From Bugula neritina (taxonomy: Eukaryota > Bryozoa > Gymnolaemata > Cheilostomatida > Bugulidae), in assembly GCA_964035545.1 (NCBI GenBank), contig OZ037766.1, positions 16,810,222-16,874,221 on the forward strand: a stretch of 64,000 nucleotides of DNA, given 5' to 3'. Positions 26,701 through 37,336 of this stretch are shown here, one piece after another. Within the stretch, counting starts at the first letter, position 1. Each line of letters starts with the position of its first letter. The notes beneath the pieces are model-generated. The model saw only the letters and a list, made by a program, of their open reading frames with translations, was not told the DNA's origin and did no database searches. The position numbers and the translations under genes are program-made.

Positions 26701-29700
26701 CTTTATAAACCATGTGTGCTCTTAGGTTACAGTCTCAACATGCTACTTATGCTACGGCAGCAAGGCTGTTGAAGAGGTTTTTTGGCTCTCATATGCTGAC
26801 ATCACTTCTACCTGAACCAATCACTGATCTTATTGCTGCCTCCGTCTATTTAGACGCTAAACCCTACCAGGCTCCTAGGTAAGTGCATGGATTGGTTATT
26901 AAGCCTTAGCTCATTTACTAAGTATATCAGGTGGGGGGGGGGGGGCAAGTTCAACTAACAGGGCAAGAATGTATTTATCATGGGGCTAACTTCTTAGTGT
27001 TGAATAGCTTCAAGTTTTATAAAGAATTTTTTTTCTAGTTTATTGGAAAGTTTAGTGCTATTCAAAGTTGTCTTCTCGTTGATGAAACTTGGTGTTTAGC
27101 TTAGCATGCATCAGCACCAAGATGGTTACTCTAATGTTTTTGAATTTACATCCGAAATCTTGCAAGAAAATATCCATGTGCATTTCATATTCAGACAATG
27201 TTTTGTTTCTTTTCTAATCATATATACTGTGTTGAGCAGCCTGTATGGTGACTTAATGGTGTGTTTTACAGGTGCGAGATGGTGGCCTTTTTCAGGTGTT
27301 TGCACCTCATAGCTAACCATGACTGGGCTAATAATCCACTGGTGATAAATTTCCACGAGGAAATTAATGGTAGGTGAACACAACTACATGTAGCATAGCA
27401 TAGTATGCAGCAAATACTTAGATCTTATTATAACTAGGGGTAGGGGTAGGGGTAAAGGGCATGTTAACAGTACTAACATGTATGTATCAATAGTCAGCAA
27501 CTGAGTATTTCTATACGGGTAAATATCTCGATGTCAGCATAAAATAGTTGTTAGTTAATTTACAAGACTGAAGCAATGTATCTAGAAGACCATAGTCTAC
27601 ACTCTACCCTATAGGCTCTATAGTACCAGCTAGCCTTATTACATACAAAGTTTGGCTATGGTTCACCTCCCTCTCTCCATCTGCTACAGAAAGTAAGTAA
27701 GCTAAGAAAGGGTTTGCAACGATTCTGTATGTGTTACAAAAATTAATTAGCTGTACATTTATGTTGGGTCCAGTAAATTTTTTTCAAGTGTGCTTCAAAC
27801 ACTATATTTAATCAGACATTAGTGACTTTGTGAAGTTATATACCTAATGAATGGTCACCCACTTTCTGAGGCCATCTACTGATCAGTAATAGCAGCACAT
27901 GCTTCCACCCTGGAATGCACCATGTCATTGGCTACTTGGTCTGCTGCTGGTTATTTATTTCCTGTTTGATATGTCCATACTTTTTGTCCATTAAATTACT
28001 CTGCTTTGTTTCAATATAATGCTGTTTTATTAACTAATTTATTTGGCATCCTTGTTTGAAAAATAACAAATTTTATTAAAACCTGGCTAGTCATTTGAAG
28101 TGCTGTGATAGGTTTATGATGCATACATTTGTGGGCAGGGGAGGGGTAATTCCTTAGCAATAATTCCAACAGAGTAGTATATATGTACATCCTCACATTA
28201 TTTTATAATAGGAGTATACGTAACTCTTTCACTAGAACTTGGACGTGCTTTTCTCTTTACCTTTATTCTAAATCATTTAGTTGCTAATACTTGTAATTGT
28301 TTGAAAGTAAAATCTTGTGTAACACTATTTCAATACTTGGCAGTATTTAAAGCATTAGGTCCCTAGATAATTGAGTCCTTTCATTCCGCCAATGGCTAAA
28401 ATACTATCATCTTGTGCTGCATATCGTTGGCTGGGAATGCCTGTGGCATCCACTCTCTCCCTCAAGAGTTGAGAAAACAAACAAAAACATTCAAGTTGCT
28501 CAACACTTATTATTTATTTATGAATTTGTAATTGAATTTTGCTCATAACATAAAAATCAGGTTATTGCCATGACGTAAAGCCAACAATGAAACATGGGAT
28601 TGCAATTTTTGTTCAATCTAATGCTTTAGACTAGTTTAAATTGCTATTTCATTTTTAAAATTTGCATAATCTGATAACTGTAACATTCTAACTTCAAGTG
28701 CCTATCAGCATATGAATTGATTTAATAAATGACAGTTTGGTCAGAAAGAGTGGGCAGGGGTTACCTGTGAAAGCATTACTCAAGTATTCTAAAGACTCAC
28801 TAGTTGACTAGAATGGTGGAGGTCCAACTGTGATTCTCTAATAGTGTTATGTAGGTAATAGCTGTGTCAATAATTTTCATATGTTAACTACCTCTCCTTT
28901 GAAATAATTATAATTTATACACTTGCAAGAATTTCTGCTACTTGCTTTATACAAGTATGCATAATAATATTTTAATGCCACAAATATACTGGGAGTAAAA
29001 GTTTCATCATTAATGTTCAAGCAATAAGTATGTTGCTGTGATATGAAAAATCTAGAGTTTAGTTGCTCATTTGATATCAAATCTATGCCAGTATTATTCT
29101 AAATCTTTAGAGAATCAAAGTCTCTACCAGTCTAGCCAAGTGTCTACACCTTTTATGCCTGTCTTTATATAGAAGATGCATTAACTGAAATAATGGAGAA
29201 GTTCAGACTACATCGTCACGAGTACCCGTGCCTCTCACTCGTTACACCAATAGACAGGAAGTCTATTCTCACCAAACCTGTTATGCCGTTCATGATGAAG
29301 TTAGTGAGGGATATCGCTACCTTCAGTCTGCAAAGTGTTGAAAATGTCTCCCTTGCCAAAGATCTAGCCAGTTCTCAAGCTGTGGTTAGTATGGCAGTAT
29401 TTGAAGGTTTGGATAATGAGAATGTGCCAGTAATGTTAGCATGTATTTGACGGTATCATGCTCAATGTGCTTTTGGGAGTAGAACCAGGAAATGCTAATA
29501 TAAAAATGTTGATGGTTTTCTAGCTGCATTAGACAGCTATTAGAAGTCTTTTATACTACCTCTTTCCTTGACGGCGCCATTTTTCTTGATTGGGCTAATG
29601 CATGGTCTCACACTAACACTGCAGCTCAAAGCACATTCTTAGCTCCCTTATTAACTTAGATTTACCTGTTTTTATCCGCTCTTTGTATATAAATCAGCTA

Positions 29701-32700
29701 CAGCTGACCATTTCTGGGCACTGTGACATCATAATCATTCCATCATTTCATTTTTGCTGCCTTTTCCAAAACATGCGACAAGCACAAGCTTTTCAATATA
29801 ATTTCATATTCTGAAAATGTTACATAGACAGGGTGCAATAAATTTGCATGTACTCAACCCAGGGTCTAATAGATTAGGTTATGGTTCAATTATACATGCA
29901 AATTGCATTTCATCTAGTTTTTTGAGCAACTCTGACTTCATGCGCTGGTAATTTGCTCTTTACTATACATTACTGTATCTACACATACCACTGTACGGAC
30001 ACATATCACTGTACGGACACATATCAATGTATCTACACACATCACTGTACGTTCACATTTTTAATCATACAAATCAGTTTTATCAGCCCAACTCTAGTCA
30101 TTTCTATTCTCATGCATATCATAGTTTCTGCAACTCATGGCTCTATTGGAAATTTATTAAGCTATGAATATCCTTTGCTGTTGACACAATAACTTTTAAA
30201 GCTGTTTTCTGACTTTATTGTGATGCAATTTGTTTTCAAAGTCAGTCTGCTGTTCTTTTTTCGGTTGAAATAGGTCATGAAGTTTCCATCAAACTTGTTT
30301 AGAAATAACATTTTTGAAATGATAGATATTTTTGTTGGCTCTCACATGTCAGCTAGTTTTGGGGTATAATTTCTTGTGCTTTTCTTTAATTTTAGTTGTT
30401 GACAAGTGATTGATATACGGTTTCTTATTTTAAGGCCTGGCTTAACGATCGTGAGAATCACACGAAATCATCTATTTGACACGAAAAAACATTCGTACGA
30501 AAAAATTTGAGGGCATTCAAATGAAATCGTCTTTGTTGGGTGTACACAATGATGACGATGGACGAAAAATCACAATCGACGATAAATATCATCAATATAA
30601 TTTTAACAACAGTAATTATTTTATTTCTACCATGTCTCTCTATTTGGCAATTTTCTGCTGTTTGTACCTCGTGCAAGACTCATTCACGGACTATTTATTC
30701 TGTGTTTCGTCCGACGAGTTTGTGGCTGGTCAATACAAAAGAATAACTCACGAAAATCGTCACATGATTTCGTGTGATTCTCACGATCGTGAGGCCAGGC
30801 CTTTAGTTCTGTTTCTGTTAAGTTGTGTGTGCTAGCTATGTTTTTGATAAACTCATATACAGCTTGAGCTCTGTACTTTCTTCTCTCCTCTTTGTGGAGG
30901 GTTATATGGTCCTCTCTTAGTCATGAATTTCAAAGTGTGATCATAATATACCAAGAGCTGAACCTGAAAACTCATATATCAATTGCCATGGAAATTCTGC
31001 TGATTGCAACACATGTTTTGCATTCTAAATTTTGGAAGTTAAGCAGAAGTTGGAAGTTGTCTCCCTTCTGTGCAGATACAAAGCTTGTTTTAGCTCTACT
31101 TGGTATAACAGAAAGCTTTAAAGTGAGCTCATATCACTTTAATAATTATAATTAATGTTAGGGGATGAAGTTTTCAACAACTATACATAATTTACACTTT
31201 TGATTCTATAAAACTTACTACACATACTCGTTGATAATTGTCAACTACACTACGTCATTACATGAAAGCAAAAATCTAACAAGTCAACAATATTATTTAT
31301 ATAATTTAGAGGAAATTTCATTACTAATAATATGCATTTTTAGAAGAGAATAAATAACTTGAACTACAACTTGTCTATAAATATGGTGTACCCCATGCTG
31401 GTGATGATGACGACACCAGTGTGATGATGACATCTTCGTTAATTTTCTGTCAACAGATGCAGTGTAGAGAAAGTGTGGGCTTATCTAATTAGGACTTTGA
31501 TTTCCTGTTGACCACTACTGCAATCAATATCTCTTCCTGTTTACTGGGCCATCTGCTTATGACAGCTAGTAGCCGTGTGCCTGAGATACAAGTTATTAAG
31601 TTTTAAAATAGGATGTTATTATACTCTCTCCTAGAATAATGAATCCTCTTGCATTAAATACCGTATTTTCATATCTTGCCGAGTTACACTGACTCAGTAT
31701 CACAGAATTGATGTGTTCTAGTTGTAGTGGGTCCTCTCTGAAAACTGTCTCTAGAATATAACATAATATTTACAGGAAATAACTGCATTTATTTACCTAT
31801 TGTAATTTGCTTCGTATCATATATTTCACTGTATTATTACATATCTGTTTCTACTCTCAACAAATGCAAACCAAAGAAATGTTTTCTTCTGACTTACTGC
31901 GTTTTGGGGTATTTATTTTAATATTATTTAGTGTTAGCTTGCCAAAATCTTAGTTTTTATAACATTTGTTATGCAGATGACATTATTTGAACCTGATCTG
32001 TCCATGATGGATGTACTAATAGAGTTGAAGCCTGAGACGCAGAGACGTCTACAGTTTCCGCTACATCAAGATGGCAAGGAAGTTGAGTTGTTTATGGACC
32101 CAGCTGAGAACTATATTAAACATATCCAGGTATGATATTGCATGTGAACTTGCTTTATTCTATAAACACTATGTAATAGAGCAATATAAAATACATTATT
32201 GATAATTGAAATATTTGTTTGTGATCTGATTTGTTAGTTAGCTTACATGCTGTAGAAAGTACAGTTTTGACTTGGAAGCATTGACTGGATGCTCAGTCTA
32301 GTAATTAAAATTTATTTTTTGTAGTAAATTTGGTTAAACTATAGATTGTTTGATTTCAGGAGTCATATTATGATAAAGCTGTGATCCTGTATGATGTAAA
32401 CAATATCAAGTATGTTGGGCTCATCTGGAAACCAGGAGCTTTTGATCCCATTCCACTCAAGGTTGTTCATTCGCTGTAACTCAACCGTTTTAACTTACTT
32501 TACTTTTACTCTGTTAGGTTTGTATTCAGAGAATTGGGCTCTCTGTGAACTGGGTGGTCCAGTTTTCTACATTATTTTTCTGTGGTTGGGGTGGGGATAG
32601 CCAGTAACACAGGGAGCTTAGAGCTATGTGGTATAGTTCTCTAAATCACATAGTCAAATTATTTCTAACTTACTGCTGCTCAAGCTCAAGCATACTTCTG

Positions 32701-34794
32701 CTGTGACCCCGAAATATAGATTTTTGTTTGGAGTTGCATTTTGTATTTGAACTTAGTTGAAAAGCTGTGCGCTGGACAGAGTGGGTGATAATAGCACATG
32801 GCATTAACCATTGAAGTCAATCTCGTTAAACTAATGAGCCTATTTTCTTTATTGATTTTATTTAATACTTCAATATATATATTTAAAGTAAGCCTGGTTC
32901 ACTAACCAGAATGTGTTGAACTTTAGACCTGCAAAACAGTTGGCTTCTAATTATGGAAAGTCATTGTTGGTTTCTGTTAGCTTTGCCAGAATAAATTGGG
33001 CTGAGGTTATCCTTCTCAAAGTCTAAGTGAAATGACTCTATGGTCTTCTTAGGGATTCATGGTGCCCTCTGCCTGGTGGTGTACATTAATTACTACCAGC
33101 TTTCCGTGTTGTGTTAAAGGATGCTCCGAATGTATCCATGCAGCTTTGAACTTTCGGCATGCTTTCCTCTTTTGTGTTTATTTCTGCAGCTTCTTAGAAT
33201 TGAATTAGCAATTGATTTTCCTACAGACAGCCATCAGGCAACACTCCCCCCCTCTCTCCAGGCTATTCCAATACCTATATGCATCTAATCAATTCTCTTT
33301 GTTTTGACTAACATGTAATTTATGTGAAAATTGTGTTCTATTTTAAAAAAGTGAATTGAGTTTCATGATGTCTTGTAAATTTAATTAACCTGCTATTCAT
33401 CAACATGAGTTCAGCAGCAGTCTGGGCTTCTCCTAGTCATTGCACACTCTTCTGTGCTCTTTAAATGCTACTGATCTTTCTCCACACTCTAATAACTGCC
33501 ATCACTTGGTGCTTAAATTTAACCCACATACTATTCCTCTTGGGATTTTTGTTGCATATTTGGGGAGTAGATTTTTTACCAGGTTGGCCGTATTTACCAA
33601 AAATGTATTTATTTATCAAGTTCTAGCTTTTATGCTCCTTCAGCTGTCCACATCACTCTGTCTTAGTGACTGACTATTGAATATATAACATGATTAAAAC
33701 GAGCTGTTTGATATGCTGTGTTTCATCTATCTGCATTTGCATATTTAGAAATGCTTCTTTCAAAGTTATATGTGCAGTGTAGTTTTAGCCTAAGGCTATA
33801 CTATTGATCAAAAATAAGAACTTTGACGATTTACTTTTTCTTATATTTATCAATATCGTATATATTTAAGTGTGCAACATTGCCTTAAAACATTTACTAC
33901 TATCAACTAAATCCCAGGCAAAAAGTTAGTATACAAGTTTTTCCATCAACTTAACTTGTTCATCTACAACTATATTAACTCTGAGCAACTTAAAATCTTC
34001 TCAACATTTTAGTTTCCAAGTTTGCTGAATTTTTCCATGCAGTCATTAATAAGAGAGCATAATAATATACTGCTGCTGTTATATAGATAGTTGGATGGAT
34101 AGTTGGGTGGATAGTTGGATTAGCTGTGTGCGTTTGACATCTGTTGAAGTAGAAAATTGGGTGCAGAAAACATCACTTGGCATTGAATATGAAACTAGGT
34201 TAAAACACAAAAGAGAGTATTAATAAGCCTTATTGCTGAGAGAAACTGATTTTACTATGTTATTAGCCAATTCAGCTGCAATATTCCCAACTCTTGCTGA
34301 TTCCAGTATCTATAGTTTTGAATCAGTAGATTCTGGAAAATAATCTGGTCTACTGTTTTCAGGACTGTTTGTCAACAGAGAAAGCTAAAGCTGTTGCAGA
34401 AAATGCTTGTAGATGAAGTTTATTGTTGTCTATGTAGTACAAACATGTATCATATAGTAAATGAAATATGCTAGGTATAATTGTCAACGTAACAGTTCGT
34501 GGATGAATGTTTGAAAACTCATTTTTCCAAGGCCATCAGTTTTTGATACCAATGGTAATAAATTCAATAAATGATTTTATTCAAGCTGTGCAAGTTTTCA
34601 GGCCTTTAATATTTTAATGGTCAAAGGTTTGTTTATTTTAGAAGAGCTGTTCAGATGTAGATAAATCTTCGAAAAAACTGACAGAGTTGGAGGGAGAAGT
34701 TTGTATGAGCTTAGATATCAATGCTGTGCTACAAGATTGTAATTTCGTGGGCAAGGGCATCGTGAAGAACATCACTGTCATGGGGGAGTGTTGA
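17714..34794 (+). CDS. NOL6: Nucleolar protein 6 (Nrap/Utp22 family), complete, 21 exons, 1065 aa
   Basis: Exons: 17714-17881, 18042-18158, 18555-18725, 18923-19094, 19285-19401, 20579-20739, 21726-21846, 22266-22417, 22601-22716, 23106-23268, 23692-23969, 24804-25032, 25184-25250, 25530-25687, 26080-26216, 26726-26878, 27272-27369, 29173-29384, 31977-32129, 32360-32461 and 34642-34794. All junctions are GT-AG and in phase (3198 nt). An in-frame TAA sits 6 nt before the ATG. Landmarks are the inactive nucleotidyltransferase-like ICGSFTSG...VDVRLIIP near residues 130-150, FREFWGERAELRRFMDGAICEAVFWEAS in exon 11 (the most conserved Nrap block), NHDWANNPLVINF in exon 17 and VGLIWKPGAFDP in exon 20. 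Human NOL6 is about 1146 aa, so this is full length. In yeast, Utp22 joins the UTP-C module of the small-subunit processome that builds the 40S ribosome in the nucleolus. Exons 11-12 are visibly more GC-rich than the others. Poly(A) signal AATAAA at 34959. Confidence 0.96.
25089..25101 (+). repeat. G13 homopolymer in NOL6 intron 12
   Basis: Thirteen consecutive G on the coding strand, 57 nt after the exon 12 end. Confidence 0.9.
25858..26050. repeat. TG/TATG simple repeat in NOL6 intron 14
   Basis: Imperfect repeats of a roughly 50-bp unit (TGTATGTATGTG ... AATATATAATATG), about four copies. Confidence 0.8.
26933..26945 (+). repeat. G13 homopolymer in NOL6 intron 16
   Basis: Thirteen consecutive G on the coding strand, 55 nt after the exon 16 end. 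Confidence 0.9.
27437..27459 (+). other. G-quadruplex motif in NOL6 intron 17
   Basis: Three GGGGTA units plus GGG satisfy the G3+N1-7 rule on the coding strand. The motif starts 68 nt past the exon 17 end. Confidence 0.7.
30433..30802. mobile_element. MITE family A, copy 1 (PIF/Harbinger-like), in NOL6 intron 18
   Basis: A 370-bp element with near-perfect terminal inverted repeats of about 40 bp (AGGCCTGGC ... GTGAGAATCACACGAAATCA). It is flanked by TTA on both sides (30430-30432 and 30803-30805). A 3-bp TWA duplication is the hallmark of PIF/Harbinger superfamily insertions. It encodes no transposase. A diverged copy is at 61370-61745 in the same orientation. Confidence 0.85.
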
Positions 34795-35608
34795 GGGAGT
34801 AGATGGTTGTATGTTCTGTACATGGGTGACTCACTGTATAAAAGTGTTTACTATTTGTTTTGGTATATCAGTATGCTATTTGCTAAGCTGTAATATTAAT
34901 TTTACTAAAGTCAATATTGCTATCATAGTTTTATATATTGATGTACTAATGTATATATAATAAATACATTATACAGATTTCTCCTCTTTTGTTGAGCTGT
35001 ATTTACAGACCACCAGTTATTAGTCAAGTTAATGGGCAAACAACAAAGATGTGGGTTAATTGCAGTTGCTATTCCGATAGGTTGTATCAAAATTTCTATC
35101 TTAATAATACAAAGGTTCAAGTTGTCCCAAAACCTGCTAAATAATGTTCTTTACTTTTAATACACTTGTGAGAAGTTGTATTTCAGGGCTGAAGTTGACA
35201 CTATGCCCTTGGGTAGCTCTGCTAATCAACCATGCATATTTAATAACACTTATCCCCTTCACTCAGTATTAATACTGCAGTGTGTATATTACACTCAATA
35301 GATTATTGAGCGAATTGTAAAATATTATGTCTGTGCATAATTTAGTAATGACATCACTTCACTTGGTTCTAAAGCTGTGCTGGCCAAACTGTTCTAATCA
35401 AATGTTGCTAAAAAGTCTCAGTTTTATAATAAATATCGTAAAACCATTTTATTAAAATACTCCAAGACAGTATTTCATAAGCTAGTACTAATATAATAAT
35501 AAGCAGTATTGCATGCACAACCTAGCAATACCTTGTTAGCACTATTACAACTATTGAAGATTTTCACTGCTGCTATCTTTTACCTTGCTTTGTCATATCT
35601 AAAATAGA
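34795..35608. other. Convergent intergenic gap between NOL6 and the muscarinic receptor
   Basis: About 810 bp shared by two 3' ends: the NOL6 poly(A) signal (34959-34964, plus strand) and a receptor AATAAA on the minus strand (35448-35453). No gene. Confidence 0.7.
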
Positions 35609-37336
35609 TTAATACCTCTCATGTCTACAAAACTTTTGCCAGCATTGTCGAAGATATTGAAATTTCAATATTTTTATGAATGATTTTTTAAACTGAGGAT
35701 TTGACAGAGCATAGCAAAAAGGATTTATGGGACTGTTTATGTAACACAGCCAGTAAGAGAATTGGTACAAGAAAGATAAAGCTCCTGAAAATTCACAAGT
35801 TGTACAGAAACTATCTATCAATATAATTACATGATAAGGTGTCCAGCAAATCACAAATGCTCCCAATATAAATGTTATGGTTCTTAGAGCTTTTCTTGCA
35901 TGATTTTCCTTTCTTTTACGGCGTATGGAAGGCTTCTTCTGTCTTCCTAAGAACACCTTGGGTGCTGCTAAAAATGCTACAACTGACGGAAAGTTGCCAA
36001 CAGTCTTAGCTTTGTTATCAGAGTCTTGGGTCTCACTGCTGCTGTCATCGTCATTGTAGTCTGACAAGCTTTTCCCATCAGATCTATTTCTTTGACTTGG
36101 CAATTGTTTTTTCTTCAAAGTGAGACTTGGCTTGGCATGTGGTTCTTTTGGAGGTTGTTCTGCTACTTGTATAACGGGTTTTTCAATTTTATGAAAAGTG
36201 TTTCCTGTAATGGCATCCCAGTGTATGCTGGAGTTGGGAAGCGAATCTCTGGGTTTCCAGACGGGGGAGTCATCCTTGTGAGTCTCTTCTTCACTGCATA
36301 CTTCAGGTGTATTCTCAGTGTCAAGAAACACATCTTCTTGACCATTTACTTCCAATGAATCTGGAGCAAGATTGGGGCTTTCTTCAAAGTTTTGCTTTGT
36401 CAAACTACTCGTGCTTCCATGTTTCATTTGTGATGAGGGTGAGTTGGAGGTGTTGGTGGTTGAAGCTGTGTTATAACTAACTGCTAGGTGCAGCCCGGGT
36501 GCTGGGATTGCTTCTTTCTGAGAAGGTATTAAGTTATCTTTTTCAGTAGCATCTTTAACGTCTTTCTTCATAGTTGAACTGATGAACTTCAGTCTCTTTC
36601 GTGTCTCTTTTGATCTTCTGTGTAACTTTAATGCTACCTGGTAGATTCCAGCATATAAGCCTATCATAACAAGCAGCGTAACCCAGTAATAGCATATCAC
36701 TAGAACCGCTGAAAAGATCTTGTTATTCTGGAACTCTGCTACGCATTGATCTTGATTCGATGAAACTCTGTTTTTGACAAAATATGGCCAGCCTATAATT
36801 GTTGTGAAGAATATAAGTGTAGGGATGACCCAAGTAGTAAAAATCATAACTTTCATTTTGGTCTCGGTCCTCCAGGTCCTGTACTTGGCAGGCATCTTCA
36901 CCGAACAGAATCGGTCTAGTGTTATAAGGAAGACAGTGTATTGTGACACTAGGCACACTGTATAGTCTATAGACAGCCATAGGTTGCACACCTGAGCACC
37001 CAGGGGCCAATAGTTCAGAAGCAAATACATAGTGTAGAAGGGCATGGAACAGGAACCTATGATAATGTCTGTAACAGCCAAACTTGCTATTAGATAATTG
37101 GCTGGATGTCTAATACTTTTCTCCATCGCAAAAGAGATAACCACCATTATATTACCAATGATAGTGCAGAAACTTGTTATGCCTGCCAAGGTTGCTAATA
37201 TTGTCGTTATCAATGTGTTGAAAGGGGGCTTGTGGCTCAAGATGACATTGCTGTCAGTAGTAAACAGGCTAATGGTGGAATTTACTGTCTCATTCTGCTG
37301 ATAGTGATAATATTCGCTGATCTGCAGTATGTCCAT
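35609..37336 (-). CDS. Muscarinic acetylcholine receptor, invertebrate GAR-2/B-type-like, 575 aa, intronless coding region
   Basis: Class A GPCR that would sense acetylcholine at the plasma membrane through a G protein. The N-terminus has glycosylation sites N15 and N19. Transmembrane helices lie near residues 44-69 (N62), 80-102 (D90), 115-138 (C117, D124), 163-182, 208-232, 484-507 (W498) and 521-543 (NPFCY 538-542). C198 pairs with C117. The amine-binding Asp is D124, in LWLSIDYTVCLVSQ, a block I recall from nematode GAR-2 and arthropod B-type receptors. Intracellular loop 3 is about 245 residues and Ser/Lys-rich, as in muscarinic receptors. Departures are DRF (141-143) instead of DRY, and His502 where vertebrate receptors have Asn after W-T-P-Y. 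A splice acceptor (tttttag) ends 14 bp before the ATG, so upstream 5' untranslated exons are likely. G-protein coupling cannot be read from sequence alone. Confidence 0.9.
   Translation of the reverse strand: MDILQISEYYHYQQNETVNSTISLFTTDSNVILSHKPPFNTLITTILATLAGITSFCTIIGNIMVVISFAMEKSIRHPANYLIASLAVTDIIIGSCSMPFYTMYLLLNYWPLGAQVCNLWLSIDYTVCLVSQYTVFLITLDRFCSVKMPAKYRTWRTETKMKVMIFTTWVIPTLIFFTTIIGWPYFVKNRVSSNQDQCVAEFQNNKIFSAVLVICYYWVTLLVMIGLYAGIYQVALKLHRRSKETRKRLKFISSTMKKDVKDATEKDNLIPSQKEAIPAPGLHLAVSYNTASTTNTSNSPSSQMKHGSTSSLTKQNFEESPNLAPDSLEVNGQEDVFLDTENTPEVCSEEETHKDDSPVWKPRDSLPNSSIHWDAITGNTFHKIEKPVIQVAEQPPKEPHAKPSLTLKKKQLPSQRNRSDGKSLSDYNDDDSSSETQDSDNKAKTVGNFPSVVAFLAAPKVFLGRQKKPSIRRKRKENHARKALRTITFILGAFVICWTPYHVIILIDSFCTTCEFSGALSFLYQFSYWLCYINSPINPFCYALSNPQFKKSFIKILKFQYLRQCWQKFCRHERY

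Noticed and set aside
30458-30676. Similar 72-75 codon minus-strand frames in both family A MITE copies (the other at 61395-61622), which could be a small element protein
   Set aside because: Comparing the copies, about a quarter of the residues differ and a three-residue indel is present. The changes look mainly amino-acid altering, so there is no sign of protein-level selection. The frame is probably chance in a non-autonomous element.
36092-37301. Plus-strand and other-frame open frames inside the muscarinic receptor
   Set aside because: Shadows of the minus-strand receptor gene.
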